From SELP01 sp035969385 (lineage in GTDB: Bacteria; Pseudomonadota; Alphaproteobacteria; Rhodobacterales; Rhodobacteraceae), in assembly GCF_035969385.1 (NCBI RefSeq), contig NZ_JAYKKJ010000001.1, positions 248,001 through 312,000 of the forward strand: a DNA stretch of 64,000 nucleotides. The letters are read 5' to 3'. The first letter of the stretch is position 1; each line of letters begins with the position of its first letter. Below are positions 1 through 8,675 of the stretch, one piece after another. A model generated the notes under the pieces. That model was not told the origin of the DNA. It made no database searches and saw only the letters and a list, made by a program, of their open reading frames with translations. Both the position numbers and the translations under genes were made by a program.

Positions 1-294
1 CACAAGCCCCGCGCCGTAGACGGCCATGACAATCAGCGCCGCCACACTGGCCCATGCCTCGCGGCTCAGCCAGCTGGTCTTCCATTGGCTGAAGGCCTTG
101 ATCGCGCGTTCCGGATGCCCAAGGTGGAAGGTCGAGGCAAGAAGCCCGCCCACCGCCATCAGATAGGCAATGGCGAAGAATGTGAAAGCGACCCAGCCGG
201 TCGGGCCGGGCATACCGATCCCAAGCCAGAACAACAGGCCAAAGCCCAGCCCCGAAAAGGTTGTGAAGAGGATGACAGAGGGTGCGGGATGCAT
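1..294 (-). CDS. soeC: Sulfite dehydrogenase membrane anchor SoeC (partial, cut by window edge)
   Basis: Only the first 98 codons lie in the window; the rest is beyond base 1. The visible part begins MHPAPSVILFTTFSG and has hydrophobic stretches near residues 7-28, 33-54 and 82-98. The segment HLGHPERAIKAFSQW followed by SWLSREAW is typical of DmsC/NrfD-type quinol-interacting anchors. Its ATG overlaps the soeB stop codon (ATGA), so the genes are translationally coupled. Known for the family: the anchor passes electrons from the Mo/Fe-S subunits into the quinone pool. The sulfite assignment is inferred from the taurine/Xsc context and the lack of a Tat signal on the catalytic subunit. A generic DMSO-reductase-type anchor is the alternative. 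Confidence 0.85.
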   Translation of the reverse strand, partial: MHPAPSVILFTTFSGLGFGLLFWLGIGMPGPTGWVAFTFFAIAYLMAVGGLLASTFHLGHPERAIKAFSQWKTSWLSREAWASVAALIVMAVYGAGLV

Positions 295-1055
295 CAGTTC
301 GATCCTCCGGGAATGGCCGACAGCGCCTTGTCGAGCCAGGCGACAAAGCCCTTGGGTTCCTCGGCGACGGGGGCAAGGTAGGGCGCAAGGATGTCGATGT
401 CCTGTGCCGCGTCGCGGGGGCGCGGAGGCAGGTACTTGTTGACGGGCTTTGTGCCCAGTTCCGGCATCAGGTCCATACCGCCGCGTTCGGCGGTCAGGCG
501 CGAAACATTGCTGTCCGGGTCGGCGAAATCCCCGAAGTGGCGGGCACCCGCCGGGCAGGTGCGCACGCAGGCGGGTTCGCGGTCAATCTGCGGCAGGTTC
601 TCGTTATAGATCCGGTCGACGCAGAGGGTGCATTTCTTCATCACCCCTGCGGCGGCGTCCAACTCCCGCGCGCCATAGGGGCAGGCCCAGGCACAGAGGC
701 CGCAGCCGATGCAATCCTGTTCATTGACCAGAACGATCCCGTCCTCGGTGCGCTTGTAGCTGGCCCCGGTGGGGCAGACCGTGACGCAGGGCGCGTCTTC
801 GCAATGCAAGCAAGACTTGGGGAAATGGATCAGCTTGGCCGTGCCCTCGGCGGGTTGCACCTCATAGCTATGCACCCGGTTGAGGAAGGTGCCTGACGGT
901 GCCTCGCCATAGGCGTCCTGATCGGACAGGGGCGCGCCGTAGTTTTCGGTATTCCAGCCCTTGCAGGATACCACGCAGGCATGACATCCGACGCAGGTAT
1001 CAAGGTCAATGACAAGGCCCAGCTTGCGGGTGGTGGTCTGGGGAAGTTCGGTCAT
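294..1055 (-). CDS. soeB: Sulfite dehydrogenase iron-sulfur subunit SoeB
   Basis: This 253-residue ferredoxin-like electron-transfer subunit starts MTELPQTTTRK. The ATG overlaps the soeA stop (ATGA), which is why it is preferred over an in-frame start about 160 bases upstream inside soeA. Four cysteine clusters for [4Fe-4S] centres are visible: CVGCHACVVSC near the N-terminus, CLHCEDAPCVTVCP, CIGCGLCAWACP, and the split CTLC...CVRTCPAG. This is the DmsB/PhsB/SoeB pattern. It would carry electrons from the molybdopterin subunit to the membrane anchor on the cytoplasmic side. It is the middle gene of soeABC, with 4-bp overlaps at both ends. The substrate is inferred from the neighbouring sulfonate genes. 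Confidence 0.88.
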   Translation of the reverse strand: MTELPQTTTRKLGLVIDLDTCVGCHACVVSCKGWNTENYGAPLSDQDAYGEAPSGTFLNRVHSYEVQPAEGTAKLIHFPKSCLHCEDAPCVTVCPTGASYKRTEDGIVLVNEQDCIGCGLCAWACPYGARELDAAAGVMKKCTLCVDRIYNENLPQIDREPACVRTCPAGARHFGDFADPDSNVSRLTAERGGMDLMPELGTKPVNKYLPPRPRDAAQDIDILAPYLAPVAEEPKGFVAWLDKALSAIPGGSN

Positions 1056-3880
1056 TCGCCCACCTTCCATGTCAGATTGGCCGGGGCGGCGGGCACAGGG
1101 CTGCCGATTGCGGGGTGATGCGGCTGGGTCGCGGCGGGTTTTTCTGCCTTCTCGATCTTCACCCGCAGGTCGAACCATGCCGCCTGCCCGGTGATCGGGT
1201 CGGAATTGGCCCAACGCATCCCGTCTTCCTTGGCCGGCAGAAGTTCGTGAATCAGATGGTTCAGCAGGAAGCCCTTGGTCGCCTCGGGCGTGTCACCCTT
1301 CAGCGCCCAAGCCCCCTTGCGCTTGCCAATCGCGTTCCAGGTCCAAACGGTGTTGTCGTTCAGTGCTGCCATTTCCACGACCGGCACCACGATCTCGCCG
1401 TGGGTCGAGGAGACGCGGGCCCAATCGCCCGGCTTGAACCCGGTTTCGCGCCAGATCTTGGTGGGCAGATAAAGCGGGTTCATCCCGTGGATCTGTCGCA
1501 GCCACGCGTTCTGGCTGCCCCAGCTGTGATACATGGCCATGGGCCGTTGGGTCAGAGCGTGGACCGTGAATTCGCCGGTGTCGATGTGGCTGTCCTCAAT
1601 CGGGGCATACCAGATTGGCAGCGGGTCCATCGTGGCGATGATCCGATCCCGCAGGTGGTCGGGCGGCTGGATCCTGCCCTCGCCCTCTGCCGCCAGTTGG
1701 AACCGGCGCAGCGGTTCGGCGTAGAGCTGGAAAATGTAGGGCTGCGGGCTATCGTAAAAGCCCATTTGCACCGCCCAGTCCTGATAGGCGCGGTTGAAGG
1801 GTTTGTAATAGGCCGCCCCTTCAGGGACGTGTTCCATCCAGAACCCGCCATTGGCGACATAACTGTCGATCTGGGCGGCGTTCGGGTCGCCGCGCCCGTG
1901 TTGGGTGCCCTTGTCGCCCATGCGCCAGCCGGCCAGCGGCCCGATGCCGGGGCGGCGGATGTGGTTGGTGATGTAATCGGCGTAATCTGCGTATTTCTGG
2001 CTGCCGTCCTCGTTAACGAACCCGGGCAGACCCAGACGCGCGCCCAGATCGCACAGCGCCGACTGGAACCCCTTCACGTTGCGGTCCGGTTCGATCACCG
2101 GCCAGCGGATCGCGTCGGCGACCGCGTCCGCCTCACAGATCGGGCGGTCCAGCAGGCTGATGCAATCATGCCGTTCCAGATAGGTCGTGTCGGGCAGGAT
2201 CAGGTCGGCATAGGCCACCATTTCCGACGAATAGGCGTCGGAATAGATGATATGCGGAATTACATAATCGCCGTTGTCGTCCACGTCGGTCAGCATCTTC
2301 ATGGTGCCCGAGGTGTTCATTGACGAATTCCACGACATGTTCGCCATATACATGAACAGCGTGTCGATCTTGTAGGGGTCGCCCACATGTGCGTTCGAGA
2401 TGACCATATGCATCAGCCCATGCGCCGACATCGGGTTTTCCCAGGAAAACGCCTTGTCGATGCGGGCAGGCGAACCGTCTTCTTTCAGGCACAAGTCTTC
2501 GGGGCCGTGCACGAACCCAAGGTGCGGACCGTTCAGCGGCGCGCCGGGGGTCACCTTGCAATGGGGCTTGGGATGGGCGGTCGCGGGTTTTGGATAGGGC
2601 GGTTTGAACCGCATTCCGCCGGGGGTTTCCACGGCCCCGATCAGGATTTGCAAGGTATGTAGCGCCCGGCAGGTCTGGAACCCGTTGGAATGGGCGGAAA
2701 TCCCGCGCATGGCATGGAACGACACCGGGCGGCCGACCATGGTCTTGTGGGTTTTGCCGCGGAAATCGGTCCATTCCCGGTCCAGTACGACGGGGGCGTC
2801 GAATGCGGTTTTCGCGATTTCGGCCGCCAGTTGCCGTATGCGGGCGGCGGGAATGCCGGTGGCCTCGGCCACCACCTCGGGCGCGTAGGTGTCGGACAGG
2901 TAGCGGTCTGCCATGTGGTGCAGGACAGGCCGGTGGGTCACACCCTTCTGGCGCAGGGTGGCGGTCAGGTCAGGTTCGACCCCGTCGCCATCCCAGCGGG
3001 AGGGTTTTCCGCTGCGCCGGTCGATGACCAGCGGGTTGCCTTCTTCGTCGCGCAGAAGCAGGCCCTGCTGCGGGCTGGCCGGGTCTTCGTTCACAAGGCA
3101 GGGGGCGTTGGTGAATTGCGCAAGATAGTCGAGGTCGATCTTGCCCGCTTTCATCAGGCAATGGATCAGCGACAGGATCAGCAACCCGTCCGTGCCCGGC
3201 GTGATCCCGTACCAATCGTCGGCCACGGCGTTGTAACCGGTGCGGATCGGGTTGACCCCGATCACCTTGTCGCCCCGGCCCTTGACCTTGCCGATGCCCA
3301 TCTTGATGGGGTTGCTGTCATGGTCCTCGGCCACGCCGAACAGGATGAACAGCTTGGTATGGTCCCAGTCGGGCTGGCCAAACTCCCAAAAGGCGCCGCC
3401 CATCGTGTAGATGCCTGCCGTGGCCATGTTGACGGAACAGAACCCGCCGTGGGCCGCGTAATTCGGGGTGCCAAAGGACTGCGCCCACAGGCTGGTGAAA
3501 CTTTGCGACTGGTCGCGGCCGGTGAAGAACGCGAGCTTCTCCGGCGCGGTTTCGCGGATCGGGCGCAGCCAGCTTTCGGCGATGTCATAGGCCTCGTCCC
3601 AGCTGATCTCCTCGAACTGGCCGGCCCCGCGCGGGCCGACCCGCTTCATCGGGGCCCGCAGGCGTGACGGCGCATTGACCTGCATGATCCCCGCGCTGCC
3701 CTTGGCGCACAGGACACCCTTGTTCACCGGGTGGTCGCGGTTGCCTTCGATATAGGCAACCTTACCCGCTTTCATGTGCACGTTGATGCCGCAGCGGCAG
3801 GCGCACATATAGCAGGTCGTCTTGCGCACCTCGTCCGAAACCTTGGGCGAGGTATCAAGATGTGGTTGCCGGTGGGTCAT
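1052..3880 (-). CDS. soeA: Sulfite dehydrogenase molybdopterin subunit SoeA
   Basis: A 942-residue molybdopterin oxidoreductase of the DMSO-reductase/thiosulfate-reductase family. The N-terminus carries an Fe-S motif with Cys at about residues 23, 26, 30 and 58 (CYMCACRC ... GVLCAKG). No twin-arginine signal peptide precedes it, so the enzyme should stay in the cytoplasm. That is known for SoeABC and differs from the periplasmic SorAB sulfite dehydrogenases. It is the first gene of soeABC and a purine-rich AAGG sits just upstream of the ATG. Role inferred from context: oxidation of sulfite released by Xsc during taurine breakdown, with electrons to quinone. A polysulfide or thiosulfate reductase is the alternative, but the xsc-tauE-pta neighbours favour sulfite. 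Confidence 0.85.
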   Translation of the reverse strand: MTHRQPHLDTSPKVSDEVRKTTCYMCACRCGINVHMKAGKVAYIEGNRDHPVNKGVLCAKGSAGIMQVNAPSRLRAPMKRVGPRGAGQFEEISWDEAYDIAESWLRPIRETAPEKLAFFTGRDQSQSFTSLWAQSFGTPNYAAHGGFCSVNMATAGIYTMGGAFWEFGQPDWDHTKLFILFGVAEDHDSNPIKMGIGKVKGRGDKVIGVNPIRTGYNAVADDWYGITPGTDGLLILSLIHCLMKAGKIDLDYLAQFTNAPCLVNEDPASPQQGLLLRDEEGNPLVIDRRSGKPSRWDGDGVEPDLTATLRQKGVTHRPVLHHMADRYLSDTYAPEVVAEATGIPAARIRQLAAEIAKTAFDAPVVLDREWTDFRGKTHKTMVGRPVSFHAMRGISAHSNGFQTCRALHTLQILIGAVETPGGMRFKPPYPKPATAHPKPHCKVTPGAPLNGPHLGFVHGPEDLCLKEDGSPARIDKAFSWENPMSAHGLMHMVISNAHVGDPYKIDTLFMYMANMSWNSSMNTSGTMKMLTDVDDNGDYVIPHIIYSDAYSSEMVAYADLILPDTTYLERHDCISLLDRPICEADAVADAIRWPVIEPDRNVKGFQSALCDLGARLGLPGFVNEDGSQKYADYADYITNHIRRPGIGPLAGWRMGDKGTQHGRGDPNAAQIDSYVANGGFWMEHVPEGAAYYKPFNRAYQDWAVQMGFYDSPQPYIFQLYAEPLRRFQLAAEGEGRIQPPDHLRDRIIATMDPLPIWYAPIEDSHIDTGEFTVHALTQRPMAMYHSWGSQNAWLRQIHGMNPLYLPTKIWRETGFKPGDWARVSSTHGEIVVPVVEMAALNDNTVWTWNAIGKRKGAWALKGDTPEATKGFLLNHLIHELLPAKEDGMRWANSDPITGQAAWFDLRVKIEKAEKPAATQPHHPAIGSPVPAAPANLTWKVGE

Positions 3881-4026
3881 GTCATTGGCCTTCTTGCGCT
3901 GTGCATCATTTGTGTATCAATCCGCGCCCCGTCGGGCCAGATGGATCAATTGCTTTTCCGGTTGCCGTTTCACCGTCAGACCTGTTTCCATGCGGCGACA
4001 CGGAAACTGCATCGCGCGGGGTGGGC

Positions 4027-4878
4027 ATGGATATTCTGGATCGGTTCATGGAACGGGCGCGGGCCGCACCGCGCCGGATCGTGTTTCCCGAGACCGACGA
4101 CCCGCGCATTGGCGAGGCGATGGAGGCTCTGGCGAAGGGCGGCATCTGTGTTCCGGTGTCGGTGTCCGATCCGACTGACGCGCAGCGCGCCGCCTTGATT
4201 AACGGGCGCGGGGTCAAGCCTGCGCTGGCAGACCGGATGCTGTCCAAACCGCTGATCCGCGCGGCGGCCATGGTCGCCGCGGGCGAGGCGGATGCGATGA
4301 TCGCCGGGGCGGCCAACCCGACCCGCCGGGTGATCGAGGCGGCGGGATTGGGTATCGGGCTGTCGGATGGGATCGCGCAGCCATCGTCCTTCTTCCTGAT
4401 GCGGTTTCCTGATGGGCGCGACATGATTTGGTCCGACTGTGCCGTGACCGTCGACCCGGATGCAGAGGGATTGGCTGGGATCGCGCAGGCCTCTGCCAGG
4501 TCGGCCCGGGCGCTTTTGGGGGATGCGCGGGTGGCGCTTTTGTCGTTTTCCACCGGCACCAGCGGAACCGGCGACAGCGTGGACAAGGTCCGCGCCGCGG
4601 CAGAGGCGACGGGGTTCACCGGGCCGGTGCAGGCCGATGCCGCACTGAACGCCGGGATCGCGGCCAAGAAGGGCATGCCCTTCGACGATCCGAATGTGCT
4701 GATCTTCCCATCGCTCGATGCCGCCAACATTTCATACAAGCTGGCGCAGGAACTGGCGGGCGCACAGGCGCTTGGCCCGTTCTTGCAGGGGTTCCGGCGG
4801 CCCGTCTGTGACTTGTCCCGGGGGGCGAGCGTGGATGACATCGTCAAATCGACGGTCGTGATTTCGGCACTGGCATAG
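4027..4878 (+). CDS. pta: Phosphate acetyltransferase (short form)
   Basis: This 283-residue PTA/PTB-domain enzyme converts acetyl phosphate and CoA to acetyl-CoA. The start MDILDRFMERARAAP is chosen because similarity begins there (RIVFPETDDPRIGEAM); a GTG two codons upstream is possible. Recognisable blocks are AAAMVAAGEADAMIAGA, the SFSTGTSGTGDS loop and the C-terminal FPSLDAANISYKLAQ. It is shorter than stand-alone Pta proteins of roughly 320-340 residues because the segment after the first domain is compressed. It is divergent from soeA and converges on ackA with one base between stop codons. Role inferred: salvage of the acetyl phosphate made by Xsc. Unlike many xsc-pta operons it is not co-directional with xsc. 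Confidence 0.88.
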   Translation: MDILDRFMERARAAPRRIVFPETDDPRIGEAMEALAKGGICVPVSVSDPTDAQRAALINGRGVKPALADRMLSKPLIRAAAMVAAGEADAMIAGAANPTRRVIEAAGLGIGLSDGIAQPSSFFLMRFPDGRDMIWSDCAVTVDPDAEGLAGIAQASARSARALLGDARVALLSFSTGTSGTGDSVDKVRAAAEATGFTGPVQADAALNAGIAAKKGMPFDDPNVLIFPSLDAANISYKLAQELAGAQALGPFLQGFRRPVCDLSRGASVDDIVKSTVVISALA

Positions 4879-4879
4879 G

Positions 4880-5947
4880 TCACGGTTTCGGCCCAAGGGC
4901 TTCAATTGCGGTCCGTGCAATCGTGCGTTCCTCGTCCGCCCGGACGATATGCACCGGCAGGTCGCCAAGCCACGAGAGGCAATCAAGGATCCTGGTGCGC
5001 ACCCGGACCGAATTCTCGCCAATCCCGCCGGTAAAGGCAAAGGCGTCCACGCCACCCATGGCCGGGATCAGCCCCGCCGCCTGCCGGGCGATCCACTGGC
5101 AGAAATGGTCAATCGCGAATTCCGCCTCGGGGGTGCCAGCCGCCTCGATCCGCTGCATGTCGGGGCCGATGCCGGACAGGGCCGAAAGACCGCTTTCGCG
5201 CCACAAGACCTGTTCGGCGCCCTCGATCCCAAGGTCACGGGCCAGCCGCAAGACAAGGGCCGGGTCGATGTCGCCGGACCTTGTGCCCATCGGTGTCCCG
5301 GAAAGGGGCGAATAACCCATGGTCGTTGCCGCCGATTGTCCGTCGCGGATGGCGCAGGCGCTGACACCCGCCCCGATGTGGAACGCCAGCAGCCGGGGCG
5401 GAAGGTCTGGGCCAAGGCTGCGCACCAGCCCAGCATAGCTGATCCCGTGAAACCCATAGCGGCGCAGCCCGGCATCGCGCAGGCTGGCAGGTAGCGGGTA
5501 GGTGGTATCGACTGGCGCCTGCGTTGCGTGAAAGGCCGTGTCGAAGACGGCGACCTGTGGCAGGTCCGGCCACCGCGCCGCGGCGGCGTCCATCCCGGCA
5601 AGGGCCGGAGGGTTGTGCAGCGGCGCGAGGTCTGAAAGCTGCGCGATCCGGTCCCGAAGGGCTGGAGAGAGGGGTTGCGCCGTGGTCAGTTCCGTTCCGC
5701 CATGAACGACCCGGTGCGCGACGATGCGAAGTGCCGACAGGTCCGCCCCGGTGGCCGTCAGTGCCGCCAGCCAAGACTCCAGCGCGCTGGCGTGGGATTG
5801 GCAGGCGCAGGGCGCGGCGCGACCGTTAAGCGAGAGCTTTCCGGCACCGCCGATCTCGGAAACGCCGCCCTGCGCAAGGATGGCCAGCCCGTCGTCAAAC
5901 ACCGCCGCCTTGAGCGAAGATGAGCCCATGTTCAGGACGAGGATCAT
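4880..5947 (-). CDS. ackA: Acetate kinase
   Basis: A 355-residue ASKHA-fold kinase that interconverts acetyl phosphate + ADP and acetate + ATP. The start MILVLNMGSSSLK is chosen because its ATG overlaps the tauE stop (ATGA) and begins directly with the NxGSSS phosphate-1 motif; an ATG five codons upstream would lie inside tauE. Other family blocks seen are HRVVHGG, FDTAFH, YGFHGISY and GTRSGDIDP. It is shorter than the usual ~400 residues. It is the last gene of the xsc-tauE-ackA run, which suggests that part of the acetyl phosphate from taurine is cashed in as ATP and acetate. Its 3' end abuts the 3' end of pta on the other strand. Confidence 0.92.
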   Translation of the reverse strand: MILVLNMGSSSLKAAVFDDGLAILAQGGVSEIGGAGKLSLNGRAAPCACQSHASALESWLAALTATGADLSALRIVAHRVVHGGTELTTAQPLSPALRDRIAQLSDLAPLHNPPALAGMDAAAARWPDLPQVAVFDTAFHATQAPVDTTYPLPASLRDAGLRRYGFHGISYAGLVRSLGPDLPPRLLAFHIGAGVSACAIRDGQSAATTMGYSPLSGTPMGTRSGDIDPALVLRLARDLGIEGAEQVLWRESGLSALSGIGPDMQRIEAAGTPEAEFAIDHFCQWIARQAAGLIPAMGGVDAFAFTGGIGENSVRVRTRILDCLSWLGDLPVHIVRADEERTIARTAIEALGPKP

Positions 5948-6684
5948 GTCAGCGCCTTCCACAGTCCCAATCCCGACAAGAGCAGAAGAAGGACCACAAC
6001 CGCCCGCCGGAACGCGGTTGGCGAGGCATGGCCGAACCGCCGGCTGCCCAGCCAGATACCGGCCCCGAGGATGGGAAAGGCCATTCCGGCGGCGATGAAG
6101 GTGTCCCGGCTGACCAACCCGTTCAGCCCCATGACCGGCAGGGTCATCAGGTCAAGAAAGAACAGGTAGACAACCATGACCGCCCGGAACACCTGTGGCG
6201 TCAGCGGTTGGGCCGTCATGAACCCCGCAACCGGCAGCCCGCCGACGCCCGCCGCATTGGCCATGCCGGACACCGCGCCGATCCCAAGGTAGCCCGCTCC
6301 GCCGACCCGCCGTTCCAGCCGCCAACCGGACAAGAGGACCAATCCCAAAGCGAAGATCAGCGCCGAAACCACCAGCCGCGCCGTGTCTTCCTCTAGCCGG
6401 GCCATGACCCAGACGGCGGGCAGGATGGCGATGGCCGCCCCCAGCGTCAGCAGGCCGACAAGCCGCCAGTCGATCGCACCCCGAATACTGGGGAGAAGGA
6501 ACAGGGTCATCACGATCTCGCAGGCAAAGATCGCCGGGATCAGCGGGACCGGGTTGGTCAGAAGCGCCGCGAACGCGATGAAGATCGCCGAAAACCCAAA
6601 GCCCGAATACCCCCGCACAAAGGCCGCGCCCAGAAGGGCCGCGGCAAGCCATATGGCGTGATCGGGGGCAAGTCCGAAGGGCAT
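5944..6684 (-). CDS. TauE/SafE-family sulfite exporter-like permease
   Basis: A multi-spanning membrane protein of 246 residues when started at MPFGLAPDHAIWL; an ATG 15 codons upstream is also possible but precedes the first hydrophobic segment. The N-terminal motif GAAFVRGYSGFGFS and the repeated half-motif GAVSGMANAAGVGG are typical of the TauE/SafE/YfcA family, and seven to eight hydrophobic helices can be traced. Family members are proposed to export sulfite or transport sulfonates. Its position between xsc and ackA fits export of sulfite made by Xsc. Its ackA-side junction is an ATGA overlap. About 90 bases with two GC-rich hairpins separate it from xsc, so its expression may be lower than that of xsc. 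Confidence 0.83.
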   Translation of the reverse strand: MPFGLAPDHAIWLAAALLGAAFVRGYSGFGFSAIFIAFAALLTNPVPLIPAIFACEIVMTLFLLPSIRGAIDWRLVGLLTLGAAIAILPAVWVMARLEEDTARLVVSALIFALGLVLLSGWRLERRVGGAGYLGIGAVSGMANAAGVGGLPVAGFMTAQPLTPQVFRAVMVVYLFFLDLMTLPVMGLNGLVSRDTFIAAGMAFPILGAGIWLGSRRFGHASPTAFRRAVVVLLLLLSGLGLWKALT

Positions 6685-6695
6685 CAAGGGCAAGC

Positions 6696-6711
6696 GGGGG
6701 GCAAGCCCCCC
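6696..6711 (-). other. Perfect G6/C6 hairpin in the tauE leader
   Basis: Six G, the loop CAAG and six C form a perfect stem 12 bases upstream of the tauE start. No U-tract follows in the direction of transcription. It may hinder translation initiation or mark mRNA processing, but no function is shown. Confidence 0.4.
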
Positions 6712-6730
6712 TGTCCATCGGGGCAGCAAA

Positions 6731-6762
6731 CCCCCGGTATCGGGTTGCTCCGGTTCCGGGGG
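6731..6762 (-). terminator. Hairpin downstream of xsc
   Basis: A 7-bp stem CCCCCGG/CCGGGGG with an 18-nt loop begins 12 bases past the xsc stop, reading in the direction of transcription. The strand lacks a clear U-run, so it may be a partial terminator or 3' stabilising structure that tapers expression from xsc to tauE-ackA. Confidence 0.4.
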
Positions 6763-6774
6763 ATCGCCATTCCG

Positions 6775-8550
6775 TCAGACCTGGGTCTGGGCCATGTCGG
6801 CGGGGTCGATCCCGGCAACCTCGACGGGTTTCTTCATCGCGTCACGGCGGAACGGTTCGCCCAGCTCTTGGTTGATCATCGCCTCGATCAGGGTGGTCTT
6901 GCCATGGTTCATCTGGTCGTCGATGGCCTTGCGCAGGGCCTCGCTCAACTCGTCCATCGTGCGGGCCACGACGCCCTGTAGGCCACAGGCCTTTGCGATC
7001 CCGGCATAGGACACCTGTTCGTCCAGTTCAGTCCCGACAAAGTTGTCGTCATACCACAGGGTCGAGTTCCGCTTTTCCGCGCCCCACTGGTAGTTGCGGA
7101 ACACGATCTGGGTCACGGCGGGCCATTCTTCGCGGCCGATGGCGGTCAGTTCGGTGACCGCGATGCCAAAGGCCCCGTCACCCGAGAAGCCGACCACCGG
7201 GGTGTCCGGGCAGCCGATCTTTGCGCCGACCACCGAAGGCAGGCCATAGCCACAGGGGCCGAACAGGCCGGGGGCAAGGTATTTCCTCCCCGCTTCAAAG
7301 CTGGGATAGGCGTTGCCGATGGCGCAGTTGTTGCCGATGTCGGACGAGATGATCGCCTCTTTCGGAAGCGCCGCCTGAATCGCGCGCCATGCCATGCGCG
7401 GGCTCATCCATTCCGGCTTGGCGCTGCGGGCGCGTTCGTTCCAGGTGGTGCCCGGATCGTCGTCTTCGTGGTCCATGCTGGACAGCTGCTGCGCCCATGC
7501 CGACTTGCGCTTGGCGATTTCTGCCTTGCGGGCATCGCGGCCTTCGTCGCCGGCGGTGCCGGACAGGCGGTCAAGGATGCCGTTTGCCACCTTTACCGCG
7601 TCGCCGACGATGCCGACGGTCACCGGCTTGGTCAGGCCGATCCGGTCGGGGTTGATGTCGACCTGAATGATCTTGGCCTCCTTGGGCCAGTAATCCATGC
7701 CGTAGCCCGGCAGGGTCGAGAAGGGGTTCAGGCGGGTGCCGAGGGCGAGCACCACATCGGCCTGCGCGATCAGTTCCATCGCGGCCTTGGACCCGTTGTA
7801 GCCCAGCGGCCCGGCGAACAGGGGATGCGAACCGGGGAAGGCATCGTTGTGCTGATAGCCGCAGCATACCGGGGCATCCAGCCGCTCGGCCAGTGCCATC
7901 GAGGCCGGGATCGCGCCACCGATAACGACGCCGGCACCGTTCAGGATCACCGGGAACCGGGCCTCGGACAGAAGCTTGGCCGCCTGATCAAGTGCCTCGG
8001 TCCCGCCATCGGGCCGTTCAAAGGCGACGATACGCGGCATTTCGACGTCGATGACTTGGGTGAAATAATCGCGCGGCACGTTGATCTGCGCCGGGGCGGA
8101 ATTGCGCTTGGCCTGCATGATGACGCGGTTCAGAACCTCGGCCATGCGGGACGGGTCGCGCACCTCTTCCTGATAACAGACGCAATCGGCGAACATGCGC
8201 ATCTGTTCGATTTCCTGAAACCCGCCCTGACCCATGGTCTTGTTCGCGGCCTGCGGCGTGACCAGAAGCAGCGGCGTGTGGTTCCAGTAGGCGGTTTTCA
8301 CGGCGGTGACAAAGTTGGCGATGCCCGGGCCGTTCTGGGCAATCATCATCGACATCTTGCCGGTCGCGCGGGTGTAACCATCGGCCATCATCCCGCCCGA
8401 ACCTTCGTGTGCGCAGTCCCAGAAGGTGATTCCGGCCTTGGGGAAGATATCGGAAATCGGCATGAAGGCCGATCCGATGATGCCAAAGGCATGTTGGATG
8501 CCATGCATCTGGAGCGTTTTCACAAAGGCTTCTTCGGTGGTCATCTTCAT
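6775..8550 (-). CDS. xsc: Sulfoacetaldehyde acetyltransferase
   Basis: A 591-residue thiamine-diphosphate enzyme that converts sulfoacetaldehyde and phosphate to acetyl phosphate and sulfite. The N-terminal Pyr domain holds the ThDP-activating glutamate in CAHEGSGGMMADGYTR. The C-terminal PP domain holds the Mg/ThDP motif GDGAFGIAVTEL through FRNYQWGAEKRN, the hallmark end of Xsc. Length and motifs match the family along the whole protein. AAAGG lies 8 bases before the ATG; a second ATG two codons in is possible. Upstream is a paired direct repeat that looks like a TauR operator, and tauR lies immediately upstream on the same strand. Downstream are tauE and ackA. This is the central enzyme of the cluster. 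Confidence 0.97.
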   Translation of the reverse strand: MKMTTEEAFVKTLQMHGIQHAFGIIGSAFMPISDIFPKAGITFWDCAHEGSGGMMADGYTRATGKMSMMIAQNGPGIANFVTAVKTAYWNHTPLLLVTPQAANKTMGQGGFQEIEQMRMFADCVCYQEEVRDPSRMAEVLNRVIMQAKRNSAPAQINVPRDYFTQVIDVEMPRIVAFERPDGGTEALDQAAKLLSEARFPVILNGAGVVIGGAIPASMALAERLDAPVCCGYQHNDAFPGSHPLFAGPLGYNGSKAAMELIAQADVVLALGTRLNPFSTLPGYGMDYWPKEAKIIQVDINPDRIGLTKPVTVGIVGDAVKVANGILDRLSGTAGDEGRDARKAEIAKRKSAWAQQLSSMDHEDDDPGTTWNERARSAKPEWMSPRMAWRAIQAALPKEAIISSDIGNNCAIGNAYPSFEAGRKYLAPGLFGPCGYGLPSVVGAKIGCPDTPVVGFSGDGAFGIAVTELTAIGREEWPAVTQIVFRNYQWGAEKRNSTLWYDDNFVGTELDEQVSYAGIAKACGLQGVVARTMDELSEALRKAIDDQMNHGKTTLIEAMINQELGEPFRRDAMKKPVEVAGIDPADMAQTQV

Positions 8551-8637
8551 TTTGGGAACCTTTCGCGCAGGGTCTTTGGGCGGCGCTGAGGCGCCTGCCA
8601 GATCGAAGGTGACACTAGTCTGACGGGTTAGATGGGG

Positions 8638-8670
8638 TTAGGGCCAGATGAAATTGCAGTTTATGGCCAG
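8638..8670 (-). promoter_or_regulatory. Predicted TauR operator upstream of xsc (paired direct repeat)
   Basis: Read on the reverse strand, CTGGCCATAA and CTGGCCCTAA are direct repeats whose starts are 23 bp apart. The same spacing and a nearly identical pair occur upstream of tpa at 12418-12450. MocR-type TauR is known, to my recollection, to bind CTGGACYTAA-like direct repeats in Rhodobacteraceae. The pair lies between tauR and xsc, about 90-120 bp upstream of the xsc start. Confidence 0.75.
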
Positions 8671-8675
8671 ATGCA

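Noticed and set aside
3931..3940. Possible TauR half-site between soeA and pta
   Set aside because: Only one half-site with two mismatches and no partner 23 bp away, so TauR control of soeABC or pta is not claimed.
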